This document shows, piece by piece, positions 1 to 11,639 of a DNA stretch of 64,000 nucleotides (positions are counted from its first letter, which is position 1; each line of letters opens with the position of its first letter). The stretch comes from Undaria pinnatifida (lineage: Eukaryota; Sar; Phaeophyceae; Laminariales; Alariaceae). A program made the position numbers and the translations under genes. The notes beneath the pieces are model-generated. The model was given only the letters and a program-made list of their open reading frames with translations, did no database searches and was not told where the DNA came from. Where the stretch lies: NCBI GenBank assembly GCA_012845835.1, contig JABAKD010000024.1, positions 7,095,103 to 7,159,102 of the forward strand, in the 5' to 3' direction.

Positions 1-29
1 AAACGCTGAAAAGTCTGTGGCGATTTGAG

Positions 30-270
30 TGAAATGTCACGAACCGTGACATGTCATCGTTTATCGTTAGGGGAATGAAAATGTCAGGATTCGTGATAGC
101 TTGTCACACCCAAATGTCACGATTCCTGAATCTGGCATTATTTTTTGTTTTTTTCTCGAACCTTGACATATATATCATCTTTTATCGTTAGGTGAATGAA
201 AATGTCAGGATTCGTAATATTTTGTCACACCCAAATGTCACGATTATTCCTGACATTTTGTTTTTTTTTC
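30..270. repeat. Two tandem ~120-bp units rich in TGTCA..TGACA palindromes
   Basis: Two diverged tandem units (about 30-150 and 150-270) share blocks such as TTTATCGTTAGG and CACACCCAAATGTCACGATT. Each holds imperfect palindromes of the form TGTCANGATTCNTGACA. Related palindromes recur at 2567-2815. No gene is seen in 1-556. Confidence 0.5.
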
Positions 271-556
271 TTGTTAGGAATGGCCCTTAATCGTCCGAAT
301 TTCAGGCCTACTTTGTGACACCATGTGTATGATTTTTTTTGTATACCTAGACCCATGGGATTTGCTCATCGTCGGGTTTCTTTCACGTCCATTAACACAA
401 AAAAGACAGTTTTTGATCTAGAGGGATATAGAGCTTTTCAAGCGAGGGATCAAAAACAAATGCTTCTTTTCATTGAACGAAGTACCAGATGGATATATTA
501 GTTTCAGCGTTTTGGCCCCTCTCCATACGGGTGGCAAAAATTATATAAAGAAAAGG

Positions 557-700
557 TCACTCCAGCTGTGAGATCGAATATTTTGTCGAACGTCATCTTT
601 TGCAGGCTGTGTGTGATATTCCGATCGCGCGTATTACGGGTTGTGTGTCCTCATTAAGGATATAGGTCGGCGACTCCCCTTGCAACATATAGTGTCAATG
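557..700 (+). repeat. Fragment of the TIR-end module of the G-run TIR family
   Basis: CACTCCAGCTGTGAGATCGA, then a match to the ~240-bp terminal module seen in full near 44691, 51930 and 39988 (...GGATATAGGTCGGCGACTCC). Similarity fades after about 690. It lies upstream of the first visible exon of the AAA gene, so it is probably in an intron. Confidence 0.7.
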
Positions 701-1086
701 CCGCAGAATGATTATTAACCAAAATAAACCGCCCTTGGGAAAGTTTTTCTGTTCACCCTACCTAGCAGCCTCAAGAGGAGAGTCTTATATGTTGAATAAC
801 GCTACCTCGTCCTCAGGAAGGAGTAACTTTTACATATGCCCGCAAAGATACGAGGCAACACCGAGGCAGCCGTTACCGCGGGATATGCCTTGCGTGTTTG
901 TTTCACCGCAGAGAACATCGAACCATAGATGGGTTTTGTTATCTAGCTATTGTGTAATCGCTTCAAAACTAGACGGTACGGCAGCCGGCATACCGCGGCT
1001 TGTCTTGATGGCTCGTCCTACCCGCATTAATTAATGTCTATGTTTAATTTCATTTTTTGTGTTTTCCACTGATCGCATGTATGCAG

Positions 1087-1190
1087 CTACAAGCGCTTCA
1101 AGTTGAGCAACGACAAGGACTTTTCCAGCCTCTTCTTCCCGGAGAAGGGTGACATTCTGAAGCTGCTAGATCACTTCGAGAACAAGACCG
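1087..1190 (+). CDS. AAA ATPase, first visible exon
   Basis: Acceptor TGCAG ends at 1086; donor GTGAGG starts at 1191. Encodes YKRFKLS followed by a segment rich in F, L and D that precedes the AAA core in stramenopile homologues. The exon starts with the last base of a codon and ends with the first G of a Gly codon completed by GC at 4923. It cannot be the first exon because it has no start codon and an acceptor sits directly upstream. Confidence 0.85.
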
Positions 1191-3050
1191 GTGAGGCTCT
1201 TTCTGCACAGGCTCACACTAACACTACTGTGTACACAAACACTCGCTACGATAGGTACTCATGTCAGGCGCATGCTACGATAGGTAGAGGTGCACGACTT
1301 CGTGTCTGAGGCTCCTCATTGTGCTCCGCTCCACTCCCATCAACTACGTTTGGGAAAAATAAAGTGTTGGGTATTGGTACACGATGAACCATAAAACGAA
1401 AACTATTCTCACACTTGAAAAAAGAAAGTTCGGTAATTTATACTATTTTTAATACGATTTGAGGTTCAGGAGCACTGCCATCCAGAAACCGATTCAGTTG
1501 AAAAGAAAGGGCGTCCCTCTATCGTAGCACCACTCATTCTCAGCCGAGGACACTACTGAACATTGCTGGGATTTTATTTCGCCCTTTCACCATAGGACAC
1601 GAATTAGAGTAAATTGGAGGTGAGACCCGATGGATAAACACCCATCATCCATGGTAGCCTGATAGGTACACAACGCCGTTTCACTGCGGAACAAAACCAA
1701 GAAAATGTTGACGATTTTTGGTCAAGGAGACCCATTTCATTCGGAAAATATTTCAACCGAAAAGAGCTACCCCTAGGGTCGGGAACAAGCGTGTTTCTGA
1801 CCGACGGAGATCCTCAACCGACGAACATCGTTGGAAATTCATGTGTTCGAAACTATTCGTAGATCCATCCTACTATCAGAGAGGCGCACCGTTGTTCTTT
1901 TGAGGCTCTCCTCTCACCCGAAAACATGTTTTGAGTAAACGGAACGTGCAACGCGATGGCATAAATCCATGACCCAGGCATATATATACAGTAATCAGCT
2001 TGCCAAACAAGAACCGGCATTTCGACGATTTTGGATCAAGGAGGATTAAGAAGCGCCGTCGGGCAGAAAAGGTTTTCGCCAACAAGTGCGATACGTCTAT
2101 CGTTGCACACGTCCAACATCGTTCGAATGTATGACTTACAGCCAAAATAGACATGTATATACTAGTAAGAGTACGGTAGAGGTGTACTCTTTTCAGTCTG
2201 AGGCTCCTCTTCACCTGAGGAGACCCGTAAATATCATATATACATAGCCTACGTAGGACGCATGCTACCATACATAGAGAGAGGTATCACTTTTCGTGCG
2301 ATTTTTTTCTTTTTCTTCAGAATAACGGGGATCCCTAACCCAAAATCGCCAGAAAAACGAAAATAATAGGTCATTGTTTGCATGGATCTCGTGGTATAGC
2401 TAGGCCATGGGAGTTTTCATCCGATAGCAGTTTTATTTTTCTCCAGATTTGTTTTTGGAGAGGTCTTAAGCCCTCAAATTGGAACCTCAGGAAAAAACGT
2501 GGCGCACCTCTATGGTAGCACGCGTCGGAGGGCCGTTTGTAACAAACGCAAACAAAGAAAAGCACGAATCCTGCCAAAAATGTCACGATTACTGACATTT
2601 ATTTGGAAAAATAAAAATTTCGCGCCTTCCTGACGAGAAAAAAAGAAGAAAAAAAATAAAGAAGCTGACAAATAAAAATGTCAGGAATCCTGACATTAAT
2701 TGTGTTATTTATGGAGAAAAACATGCCGATTCAAAGTTCATGATTCCTGTCAAACATCACGTTCCGCGAAGCTGTCGCGTTTCTTCTAGTTAGTCACGAT
2801 TCCTGACATTTTTTGTGTTTGTTAAATAGTAGTGGACCGGCTCGTAGCAGGTAAATCATGAAAAAAGGTCTACAAATTAAAAACGATACACCCTGGCATA
2901 TACCAGCGATATCGGTTAGACCTCCATTATTCATCATCAGAGAGATATATTTTGGCCCTAAGTGCTACCTCTGGCAGCACCTATGCCGTCTGCAGCATTC
3001 CTAGGCAATGAATGGGATTTTTCATTGTACGGGTACTTTTTCATGCTTTT

Positions 3051-3094
<44 letters not shown>

Positions 3095-6000
3095 ATATAA
3101 TACGAGATTTTGGGTGAGTTAAGGCATATAATTCTTCACGTAAGGAGCCTTGCCAGAACAAACAGTGTTGTCCTACCCCCTATCGTAATTGATGGAAGGG
3201 TTTAGGGGGGAGGGCAAGAAGAGGTACTACTGCCGTCTATATATAGAGAAATTTAGCGGGTACAAAACAGAAGTAGAAGAAAGAATAAAAGAAAGGAAAA
3301 GGCAAGCGCTGAGAAATGAGGAGAAAGAGGAGAAGAAGCACATACAGATATACGGGGGGTTGAGGGAAGATGTTAGAATGAAAACGTGTCTGCACAACCG
3401 AATGGACCACGCGAAAAAGCTGCAAATGCGATTTCGTGAAGAAGAGGGCTTGGGCTACCTGAAAGAAAAAGGAGATATACTAGTAGTCGGCAGGAGGAGC
3501 ACGTGGCTACGTTTATGTGCCCGTGTGGGACAACAATAAAGGATAGGACTCACATAGTAGGAGAATGTGAAATATGCAAGAAAGGGTGAACGGGATGCGT
3601 TAGAGGAGGGGATGAGGAAAATAGACGTATGTGACATGGAAGAATTCGGTAAACTAGACAGTAGCGAGAAAACGATCGCTATCCTAAGATATAGATGGTG
3701 GTCGTAGACGGCGAAACAGGACGAGGATAGTATAATAAGCACACATTTTCTATGCAGTACATGGAAGAAGCGTAATGAGTGCCAAGATGTTGGAGGTGTC
3801 CCTAGCTAGTAGGAGTAGGAACGGTGCCCCGTCTCGAAAGGGATGCGTGATCAATAGGCAAATGACAAGGCAAGCAACAAATGAGGAAGCTCTCCCCCCC
3901 CACCGTTATTGCAGCGAAGTTTTGCAGCATTTCGACGGTAGAAGAACCGTTTTCGACGGGAGCACATGTTAGTAGGCCTTTTTTTCGCGGACTATTACTA
4001 CAGCATGTGCAGGGTTTCGATGACAAGGGCGGCGGCAAGGCTCGCGATCTTGCAATAAAATATTGCAGACTTTGACCCACTGTTGTAGTGCATAGGCACG
4101 TGCTACGACTGGAGTAGCACAATCTTTTGACCGAAACGTTTAGCTCTGCCGCGGTTCCTCCACCTATTAATAGAAGCTACTCATCATTGCTGGAACCCGG
4201 TTGTTTGTGGTGGCCGATATGACGGAGGGCCATTGTGAATAGCACGAAATGAAACACGAAAAAGAGGGGGGCGCGGGATCTACGAGGGTACTGTTTGGAC
4301 TGATTCTACAAGCCCGCTCCGAAACCGGCGACGCTTTTTAACGAGCGTTTTTTTGGCTCCTCCACACGACAAAGGACTTTATGACAAACTCATCTTCACA
4401 TACCTTTTTGTTTGCGAAGGGCTATCGAACGATGACGTCGGGGTGGCAAGGGGCACCGTATTGTCAGGAGATATGGTCGGGAGCTGGTTTTAAAACCGGC
4501 GATTTCGTTAAAGAATAGTTGGGGCGGCTGCCGTAGTAAGAGTCATTTCATTAGTAGTTTTTCGCTCGCAATGTTGTGTGTCCTGGTCTACACGCTTAAT
4601 AATCTCCCCTCATCACAGCAGGGGTCGCACAGGAGTACCGTGAAGTGAATTGAATGAAACGTCGATGTGCTCCCCCTTTTTTTGTTTTTCGTGTTCCCCT
4701 TGCCTTGAGTAATAATATAACTTTGTCATATTAATAGTAGATAAACTGGATCTGCGTACTCGTAATGTAATACGAGTGCTCGTTGTTTTCCCCCTAGACA
4801 GTGGGATTGGCCGTTGGGTGAGCTTTCCTCTTTATTCGAGAAGATACCCGATCATAGCATGCGTTCCCTCCTCTGCCCCTCCTCCCTTTCACTCTTCGTG
4901 TTGCACTGTTGGCAATGTACAGGCAAGTACGCCATCAAGGGGTACCCCCACAAGCTCGGGCTTCTGCTGCACGGACCCCCCGGCACTGGAAAGACCTCCT
5001 TGATCAAGGCCCTGGCTTGCCACACTGGGCGCAACGTAGTCAACGTGCCGCTTTCGCGCATCCGCACTAACCAGGTGATGGGAAACAGTAGACGCCTGCC
5101 GTTTGATCTTATCACATAAATTATGGACTAGACACATTATACACTACGCTAATTCTACAATGAGGCTCTTCTCGCTTGAAGAGCTATATAAATACATCAC
5201 CATAAATGATATTCTTAGTAAAATTGAAAACGTTTTTGTTATGAACAAACCCATGGCTTACCCATGCTTGATCTAAAACAAATTGTATATACACAGCTGG
5301 AGTGTACTTTCATCTTTTACAATATACACAGCAACACAAGAATGACATTGCGACGAATTTATCATATTAATAGTATGAATAGGTTAAGGAGCCCTGTCAT
5401 TCAGAAAATGGTTTAGTCCAAAAAGAGGTATACCTTAACACCTCTACCGCAGCACGCGTCTCTGGATGTACTTGCTTTCCAACGCCACATCCCGAGACCC
5501 CCTATCTTGTAAAGGCCATCCACAACAGCAGTCTACGTGTGCGCCTGCCCAGTCAGTCACGGTGGGTATCCCCGATTTAGGACCGCCCTGTGACAAGTCG
5601 AGACAGACGATCATAACTCCACATTGAGTGCTCTTATCTGCGGAGGGACAGCGTATGTTTTTTCGATTAGCGGGACATAACAATTTGACCACTCTTAGAT
5701 CCCGGACGCTCTTGTCTTGGGCGGTGGTACCCGCCGGCTGTAAATCCCGGTTGGGGCCCATGTATAAAGAGATTGAATAAAGTCCTGCTGCATTTCGCTT
5801 TCCGCTGTACGCTTTGTGATTTTTTCTTGCAGGAATTGAGCGACATCATGTTCGATCAAAAGTTCAAGGTGGTGGGGGAGGGAGGCCTGCCCGTGTCTCT
5901 GGGCTTCCGGGACGTTATTTTTGTAATTGAAGATGTGGACGCTGCGTCTCCGATCGTGCACTCAAGGGACCGCTCACGGCGGAACCGAAGATCCAAAACC

Positions 6001-9000
6001 ACCCTCAAGGTACTAACCCCCATACGTAGCTCGTAACCACACACTGGATAATATGGGTACACTCGATACACCGAGTATACTGCGTATATAAATTTGTCCC
6101 CCGCAGAAACGGGTTTTATAGTTTCCGCGCACAGACTGACTAAAACCACCCTGTTGACCCTGATAGCTACACTGTAGTTGTAAGGGGAGTCGCCGACCTA
6201 TGTCCTTAATGAGTACACACAACTCGCAATACGCGCGATCGGAGTATCACACACAGCGTGCAAAGACGAGTTTCGACGAAATCTTCGATCTCACAGCTGA
6301 AGTGTATTTTCATTTTTATAATGAATGTTTTTTCTCGACAAAACTGCGTATAGTCCAGTACTCCCAGTATCACACAAGGTGTATTTTTTGTGATGGGAAT
6401 TGTTGAGGCCGCTTCTTCGATTGTGCAATCGAGGAACTGCTCGAGGCGGAATTGAGGCAGCAATACCACCCTTAATATAGTAGATCGACCACTCTTGGGT
6501 TTCGAAGTCGAGCTACTGGTTGGCGGCAATATGTAAATCACTTTTAAAAATGTTTCCGAGGAATGGTTCACCTCATTGATCTGCGGCAAGTCGATCATAT
6601 GCATCCATGCGCGCCGATCGAAAACTCACTACGGTATTTCAATGGAATTGGGCTTCACCTTCATGAATCGACCTGACACAACCCTCGTCGAGTGCAAGCG
6701 AACAAAACACGGGGAGCGTACGAAAACCGATATGTACATGGAACCCTTCCTTTCTTCCTCAGCCCGCCTCAATCCCCGCCCCGCCCCGCCCGCCCGCCCG
6801 CCACCTCGCCCCGACGCTCTACCGGATCAGGTAGCACAGGACGTAAGGTCGCCACTGGTAGTAGCACCACAAACCCGCGTGAACGGTGTTGCAAGCGCTG
6901 AACCCGACTCGGTTCCTCAACCTCAGCTAAACTATACGCCTGAGCGACCCGCTCTGCTCGTGAGGTCAACCTCGCACCCTGTCGCAGGAAGCCGTTCGGG
7001 TAGCAACATCAACGCCGACGGAGACGAAGAGAGGTGAGACGTGTGCTCTTGCTACGGGGCGGGTGTAGCCTTTATAATAGCGCTTTTAGGTCAACATTTT
7101 CTGAGTTATGGGGCTTCTCAACTATTTATAGTACAGATCAAGTATTTGACTATAAATGACAAACTAAACACTGCCGTTGTTGCTTAAACAGGTAGTTGTA
7201 TTGCTTTATACCGTGGCAAACCGCCGAATATCGTTGTGCTTCAACAATAGTTTTGGTTTGCTTTGCTTTATACTGAAGCAAACTATCCACTAGCGTTGTG
7301 CTTAAACAATAGTTTTTGCTTTAACCCGAGGCCATGGGGCTGTTCGTTATGTTATGTACCAATTTCACTTTTTCGGGCTCCTCAAGGGAGGATGGAGCCT
7401 CACGCACTTTCGGCTCTACACCTACCGTTGTGCGCGTCACGACCAGACAGACCCATTCTACGACAACCCCCCCCAAAACCAGCGATTTTCTTCAACAAAC
7501 ATTTCGTAGCTGCTCGGCACAAGGATATTATACTTTATTGCAAAAAACGTATCCATAAACTTTCTTTTGTGCAACGGCCTATCGATTGATGACGTCGGGG
7601 TGTCGAGGGACACCGTATTTCATGAGATACGATCAGGAGCTGCTCTTGAAACTGGCGACTTCGATAAAAGAAAAGTTGGGGGGGCTACCGCAGATCGACT
7701 CACCGACGTGCAACGAGGCTGGCTGCTGTTACAACTTGACTAAGGCTCCGGCAGGAGGGAATATGTTCCCATTTCAGGCAATGAAACAAAAAAACTCGAG
7801 GGCGGCGTATCGAGCGCGCACTCGTCGTAGAAGAGACGTGTTGGTGCTTTCTACATTATTCCCTACATTCTCAGGTGTCTGAGTTCTATCCTGCTGTTTA
7901 CATTCCGCCTGTCATGCACAGCATTTCCCTGCCTCAGGGGTCGACACAAAAACAGAAAAGGGAAAGAACATAATAGAGCACACAGCAAAGGTTGGCTCTC
8001 AAACTACTCTCCTTGCCCTACATTACCAGACGTATTACTGCCCTTTTCATCCCCCCACTATTATTACATTCAACAGTATTTTTTATCCCACTGCTGTCGC
8101 CTCTTTCACAGCTTCCACCCCCCCAGGGGCAGCCTCAACAACGCGCAACCTGTTTATACCTCTCGAAGTGCCAACCCTCCGGCATCGCCCAAGCGACTGT
8201 GCGCGCACGACGACGAAGCTGGCGGAGGAGTCAGTCGCAACAACGATAGCGCCGCGTCAATCGGTCCGTCTTGCTATAGCTATTCGGAGCCGGACGACCA
8301 TGATGATGGAGACGACGAAGAGCTGCTGATGACTGTCGCGGATGGCGTTCGGGGGGGCGGTGGGAATTATGGTTTAACTGGCATGAACAAGCGGTCGCTG
8401 AATAGCAAGTTCGCTAGCACGGTCGACAAGCTGGATCTCGCGGTGAGTGAATGCGCTGTTGGACGCTGCCGGCAGCAATTGCACGACCAAAGCAACGCTG
8501 CCGTGGTAAGCCCAAGATGAGAACGTAACGCTATTCTAACTGCGACTACCCACCCAAGGGCAGAACTCAAAACAACGTGTTTTACCCCTAGACAAAAAAT
8601 TGGCCGATTGGATCCTCTCTCGTTGCACGACATGTATGATATTTGCGTGAGTGCAGTCCATAGGAAACCGACGAGCTGGGAGAGCGGCGACTCCAGCGCA
8701 CGGTAGAGACCTGTCACTATATATGATGCTGCGACGCGTCCGGCTCGTAAAATCGAGCAGATAGGCGGCATTTTGTTGTTCCTACATTGGCGTCGACACG
8801 ATAGAATGTTCTCAGCAGAACGAGAATGCCGGCTGAAAATCACTTATTGACACTTCGGTGTTGTTTAATGAGTTCACGCAAATATGTCTCGATCTCACAA
8901 TTTCCAAACTACCTTAATAGTCAAGACCATGCGTACACTGCTACGGCTCACTACGTTGTTGTGAGCTGTACAAATCATATCGTGCCCCTGGTACACTCGA

Positions 9001-11410
9001 AAATTACTACTGGTACATCGAGATTTTCGTCGCTGACGTGAGCATCATGAAGGTGCCGTGTTCTCGCGGCAGATTCCGCTACGTCGCAGTACTCGACGTA
9101 AGTGCGGCTGGTGAGCTATCCACCGGTGTCCGTGCGGACGCAGCGCGGCCTCCCTACGTCGTTCATGTGAGCGAGCAACTTCTGTACATGTATCATCGTC
9201 CCGGTTTCCTCTTCATCTCGCTTGGAACATTGTGAGCTTTATCCTCATTTCACCAGTTCGTCTTGCAATAGGAAACGCATCCCCGCGCCGCGCCTTGCAG
9301 GGTCTTTTGAACGTGCTGGACGGGGTAGTTGACACCCCTGGACGCATCGTGATCATGACCACGAACCATCCCGAAGCTTTGGACCCCGCTCTGATCCGGC
9401 CTGGGCGCATCGATAAAAAGGTCTACCTCGGTTACATGAGGTGGGAAAACTGTCTGGAGAAATCCTCTTTAGGAGTCGATGCTAGCCCATGCGACGCTCG
9501 TTGTACCATCATCTGGGGTGTGATGCTTCATTTGTGAAATTATTTCTCTCGGACTCCTTTCATGGTTGGGGAGTTCGGTACCAAACAAAAAAACTGGCTT
9601 TTAAGAAAAGTGTTTTCGCAACCCGATGAAAACTCCCATGGCCTAGGCATGCAACATGCCGAGGGATGTGATACCGTGGTTGACGATGAAGTTAACGTGC
9701 CGGTCGCTGCTGAAAATTACCCCTTGATAGAATATGCAATGATCTCGATGATTCTCCACGCACATAACACATGAAACACGGGATTGTTCGCCCCATAGCG
9801 GAGCCATGGCGAAACGGTGGCCGCTCGAAGAACTTTACATTCGCAAATGGTGTCGGATCAACCGGGGGTCTGGCATGAAGCATGCTACTCTAGGGTGCTC
9901 CTATATTATTTAGCGTTTTTTATTTGAGGAGCTCTACACCTTACCCAAAAAATGACAAGCAATGTACGCATAAACTGGAAAGCAATCTATTGACCGCGGC
10001 GACGGTAGCGGGGGCACTTATTGGGCCTTTTTTTTGACGATTTGGACCCTCTCGCGCGAGCATACGCCCTGCACATTTACGACCCTCATGCTTCTTGTTG
10101 TTGTTTGTTTCGCGACGGCCATAGCCACGAAATGTTTGTTACAGTCGCGTTCTTGAGCGAAGGGGTGGGTCCTTCGCGCCGGCGGTCTAAATTCGGTAGT
10201 AAATATGGAATTTCTCCCCCTACCTGTAGCTGGGGTGGCATGGCGTAGAGCATGACAAATGGTATAGAAAACACAGTTAGGGTCCCATCGAAAGTGGGCA
10301 ACTCCTGAGGTGAGAAACCCCGTAACGTATGACTGATTCGACATAAATTGCTACCCCTACCGTGGCACATCATCGCATGCGCTTATTAATCGCTCTGGCC
10401 ACCATCTGGGATGTGCCGTTTCCTTGAGGGTGAGCGGGTACGTTGTTACAAGATTATTTCGCTCGGACCAATGGAAGTGCCCATATAACCACGGCATCTG
10501 TCGTTCGTCATTACGACAAGGTTGTGCGACAAGACTAGGTCGCATATTGCAGCCACTCGTACTCGGAACTGAACATGCCGTGCAAGTAATATTAAGTTCA
10601 CCCCATGTAAAAAGTTCCAATGCTCCCCCAACTACTGAATTTTCATCAAGGGGGCGTATTTGACAGGAGACTTTGACGTACACACGTATCCGTTCGATGT
10701 GCAATGCCTCACATACCTTTTTTCTCTGGCGTATACGGAGCATTCATCGCCATCACCATAGTGCGGAAGCAGGCGGCCGTGTCGCTCAAGTAGCAGCCGC
10801 ATGGTGCAGATAGCTTGGCATCGCCGACATTAACCGGTGGTAATGCACAGAGCAGTTGCCGAGGACGAGGGTGATGACGCGTGCTACGGTAAATTTTCAC
10901 ATAGAAAGTATGACGCTCTTTGCTGAAAGAGGATATTGACTGAGAGGAAAAAAATGGAAGTGCAGCCCAACGAACTATCCCACAAACTATTATGCAATAT
11001 GATACGTAAAGAATAAATTGTATGACACAAACGGAATTATCATGATATTTGTTACCTGGTCGTTCCTCTGTTGGGGAATCCCACCAGTCTGAGAGGTCTC
11101 GGCAAAATATTGCAACCCCTATCGTAACACGTGCCTGATGTTCTGGCCGCTCAATTGGTCCACCCTCACCCACCCTTCACACCTCTGTCCAACCACTAGG
11201 TATCCGGCTGCGCTGGAGATGACTCTTCACTACTTTCAGATCGACCAATTGGAGCCAGAACAGGACAAACGCCTCCGAAACGTATTCCAGGGGCAACAGG
11301 CGTCGCCGGAGAAGGAGCCAATTTGCAACCGGTTTACCCCCGCAACCGTGGAACAGATGGCAAGCGAGCACGAGACGGTGGATGGCTTCATTTCTGCCCT
11401 TGAGGCCTAA
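1087..11410 (+). CDS. BCS1-type AAA ATPase, 3' part, seven exons
   Basis: Joined exons 1087-1190, 4923-5074, 5833-6009, 6831-7033, 8127-8442, 9301-9440 and 11200-11410 give one open frame; every intron is GT-AG and all phases fit. The protein shows a BCS1-like N-domain tail ([20 protein letters not shown]), Walker [10 protein letters not shown], Walker [12 protein letters not shown], sensor 1 MTTNHPE and the arginine-finger region [10 protein letters not shown], ending at TAA 11408-11410. Family members are membrane-associated AAA chaperones; mitochondrial BCS1 inserts the Rieske protein into complex III. Stramenopiles have many paralogues of unknown role, so function here is family-level only. 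Unusual is a ~185-residue low-complexity insert between Walker B and sensor 1. The start codon and upstream exons are left of the window. Introns of 3.7, 0.76, 0.82, 1.1, 0.86 and 1.76 kb contain mobile-element debris. Confidence 0.88.
1268..1532. mobile_element. MITE, CGTGCTACGATAGAGGTGC family, diverged copy
   Basis: Left end GCGCATGCTACGATA..GAGGTGCAC and right end CCCTCTATCGTAGCACC are near-inverted repeats. The interior keeps family hallmarks (CTGAGGCTCCTC near the left end). Located in intron 1 of the AAA gene. No coding capacity. Confidence 0.6.
2258..2525. mobile_element. MITE, CGTGCTACGATAGAGGTGC family
   Basis: 268-bp element starting ACGCATGCTACCATA and ending CACCTCTATGGTAGCACGCGT, inverted repeats of about 25 bp, with the conserved interior GGCCATGGGA..TTTTCATCCG. 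Lies in intron 1. Same family at 10877, 18136, 24785 and 46963. Shorter related ends occur at 1868-1910 and 2175-2215. Confidence 0.75.
2567..2815. repeat. Cluster of TGTCAGGAATCCTGACA palindromes
   Basis: At 2678-2700 ATGTCAGGA-A-TCCTGACAT is perfectly symmetrical. Variants at about 2578 (TGTCACGATTACTGACA) and 2793 (AGTCACGATTCCTGACA). Related to the units at 30-270. Confidence 0.55.
3049..3093. repeat. (ACT)n microsatellite
   Basis: About 14 uninterrupted ACT units within intron 1; a hydrophobic minus-strand ORF here is only the translated repeat. Confidence 0.95.
3189..3775 (+). pseudogene. Non-LTR retrotransposon (LINE) ORF2 C-terminal relic
   Basis: An ORF at 3189-3538 encodes a charged segment ([14 protein letters not shown], then [15 protein letters not shown]). 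A +/-1 shift later the reading continues as [20 protein letters not shown], a C-x-C-x10-H-x4-C cluster like the zinc knuckle at the C-terminus of many LINE ORF2 proteins, then charged residues, a WW pair and repeated stops. RT and endonuclease are absent, as expected for a 5'-truncated LINE. It sits in intron 1 in sense orientation. Assignment rests on the cysteine pattern and its context, not on a database match. Confidence 0.5.
4400..4535 (+). repeat. Dispersed ~140-bp repeat, copy 1 (intron 1)
   Basis: Matches 7545-7695 in the same orientation, sharing GATGACGTCGGGGTG, GGGACACCGTATT-like and GGAGCTG..AAACYGGCGA blocks. No coding signal. Confidence 0.6.
4923..5074 (+). CDS. AAA ATPase exon with Walker A
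   Basis: Acceptor GTACAG ends at 4922; donor GTGATG starts at 5075. Encodes (G)[17 protein letters not shown] followed by [15 protein letters not shown], the P-loop, then a segment ending RIRTNQ. Leaves in phase 0. Confidence 0.92.
5390..5462. repeat. Right-hand MITE end fragment
   Basis: GGAGCCCTGTCATTCAGAAA, then ACACCTCTACCGCAGCACGCGT, matches the right end of the 245-270 bp MITE family. The left part is too diverged to delimit. In intron 2. Confidence 0.5.
5833..6009 (+). CDS. AAA ATPase exon with Walker B
   Basis: Acceptor TTCTTGCAG ends at 5832; donor GTACTA starts at 6010. 59 codons, phase 0 at both ends. Encodes [33 protein letters not shown] (Walker B) and a basic tail [16 protein letters not shown] that opens the long insert. 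Confidence 0.92.
6090..6325 (-). repeat. G-run TIR family terminal module, reverse copy
   Basis: AGAAACGGGTTTTATAGTTT to GATCTCACAGCTGAAGTGTA, the reverse complement of the module at 44691 and 51930, with the AT-rich terminus ATTTTCATTTTTATAAT. Inside intron 3; the G/C-run arm is missing. Confidence 0.8.
6831..7033 (+). CDS. AAA ATPase exon, low-complexity insert part 1
   Basis: Donor GTGAGA at 7034. Two acceptors 9 nt apart, ending at 6830 and 6839, are both in phase 0 and would add or drop VAQ. The frame ([20 protein letters not shown] ... NINADGDEE) is P/S/T/N/D-rich with no fold signature. It ends two bases into an Arg codon completed at 8127. The exon call depends on phase and splice sites, so the 5' boundary is the least certain point. 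Confidence 0.7.
7545..7695 (+). repeat. Dispersed ~150-bp repeat, copy 2 (intron 4)
   Basis: Homologous to 4400-4535 (GATGACGTCGGGGTGTCGAG and the following ~80 bases). Confidence 0.6.
8127..8442 (+). CDS. AAA ATPase exon, low-complexity insert part 2
   Basis: Acceptor CCCCCCCAG ends at 8126; donor GTGAGT at 8443. One base completes the Arg codon, then 105 codons. Serine- and asparagine-rich, with an acidic run [10 protein letters not shown] and a GGGG stretch, ending STVDKLDLA. The ending corresponds to the [14 protein letters not shown] junction of stramenopile homologues and anchors the exon end. Confidence 0.82.
9301..9440 (+). CDS. AAA ATPase exon with sensor 1 and arginine finger
   Basis: Acceptor CGCCTTGCAG ends at 9300; donor GTGGGA at 9441. 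Encodes [20 protein letters not shown], then [20 protein letters not shown] and VYLGYM. It is the most conserved part of the gene and confirms BCS1-type rather than other AAA families. Confidence 0.95.
10877..11132. mobile_element. MITE, CGTGCTACGATAGAGGTGC family, diverged copy
   Basis: Begins ACGCGTGCTACGGTA, ends CCCCTATCGTAACACGT; about 256 bp, in the last intron just before the terminal exon. Confidence 0.5.
11200..11410 (+). CDS. AAA ATPase terminal exon
   Basis: Acceptor AACCACTAG ends at 11199. The first G completes AG from 9440 (Arg); reading continues [20 protein letters not shown] and ends DGFISALEA-stop (TAA 11408-11410). This is the C-terminal helical lid seen in BCS1-type proteins. 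Confidence 0.88.
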
Positions 11411-11418
11411 ATTCTGGC

Positions 11419-11632
11419 TTGATTTGGGACTGTGCGGTATGACAACTACTTATCAGTTTCGTGCCGGCTCGGGCTATTGGCCGAATATGGGTTCCCTAGT
11501 AATTGGCTGGCATATTGATGGCAGACTGAGCTCTTATGCACGAGCTCACTTCTCGACTTGCCTCTACCCTGTGTTGGGAGACGTTACACAACGACTTGAA
11601 ACCTACCCTGCTTGGAGCTAACGAACACTCTA
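11419..11632 (+). repeat. Dispersed ~215-bp repeat, copy 1
   Basis: About 85% similar by eye to 18441-18655 in the same orientation (shared GGGCTATTGGCCGAATATGG and TGGGAGACGT..TGACTTGAAACCTAC). It begins 9 bp after the stop codon, so it probably forms the 3' UTR. Confidence 0.75.
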
Positions 11633-11639
11633 GAGACAA

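Noticed and set aside
708-1034. 108-codon ORF just upstream of the first AAA exon as an extra exon
   Set aside because: No family similarity; partly inside repeat debris; the splice acceptor at 1086 does not link to it in an obvious way.
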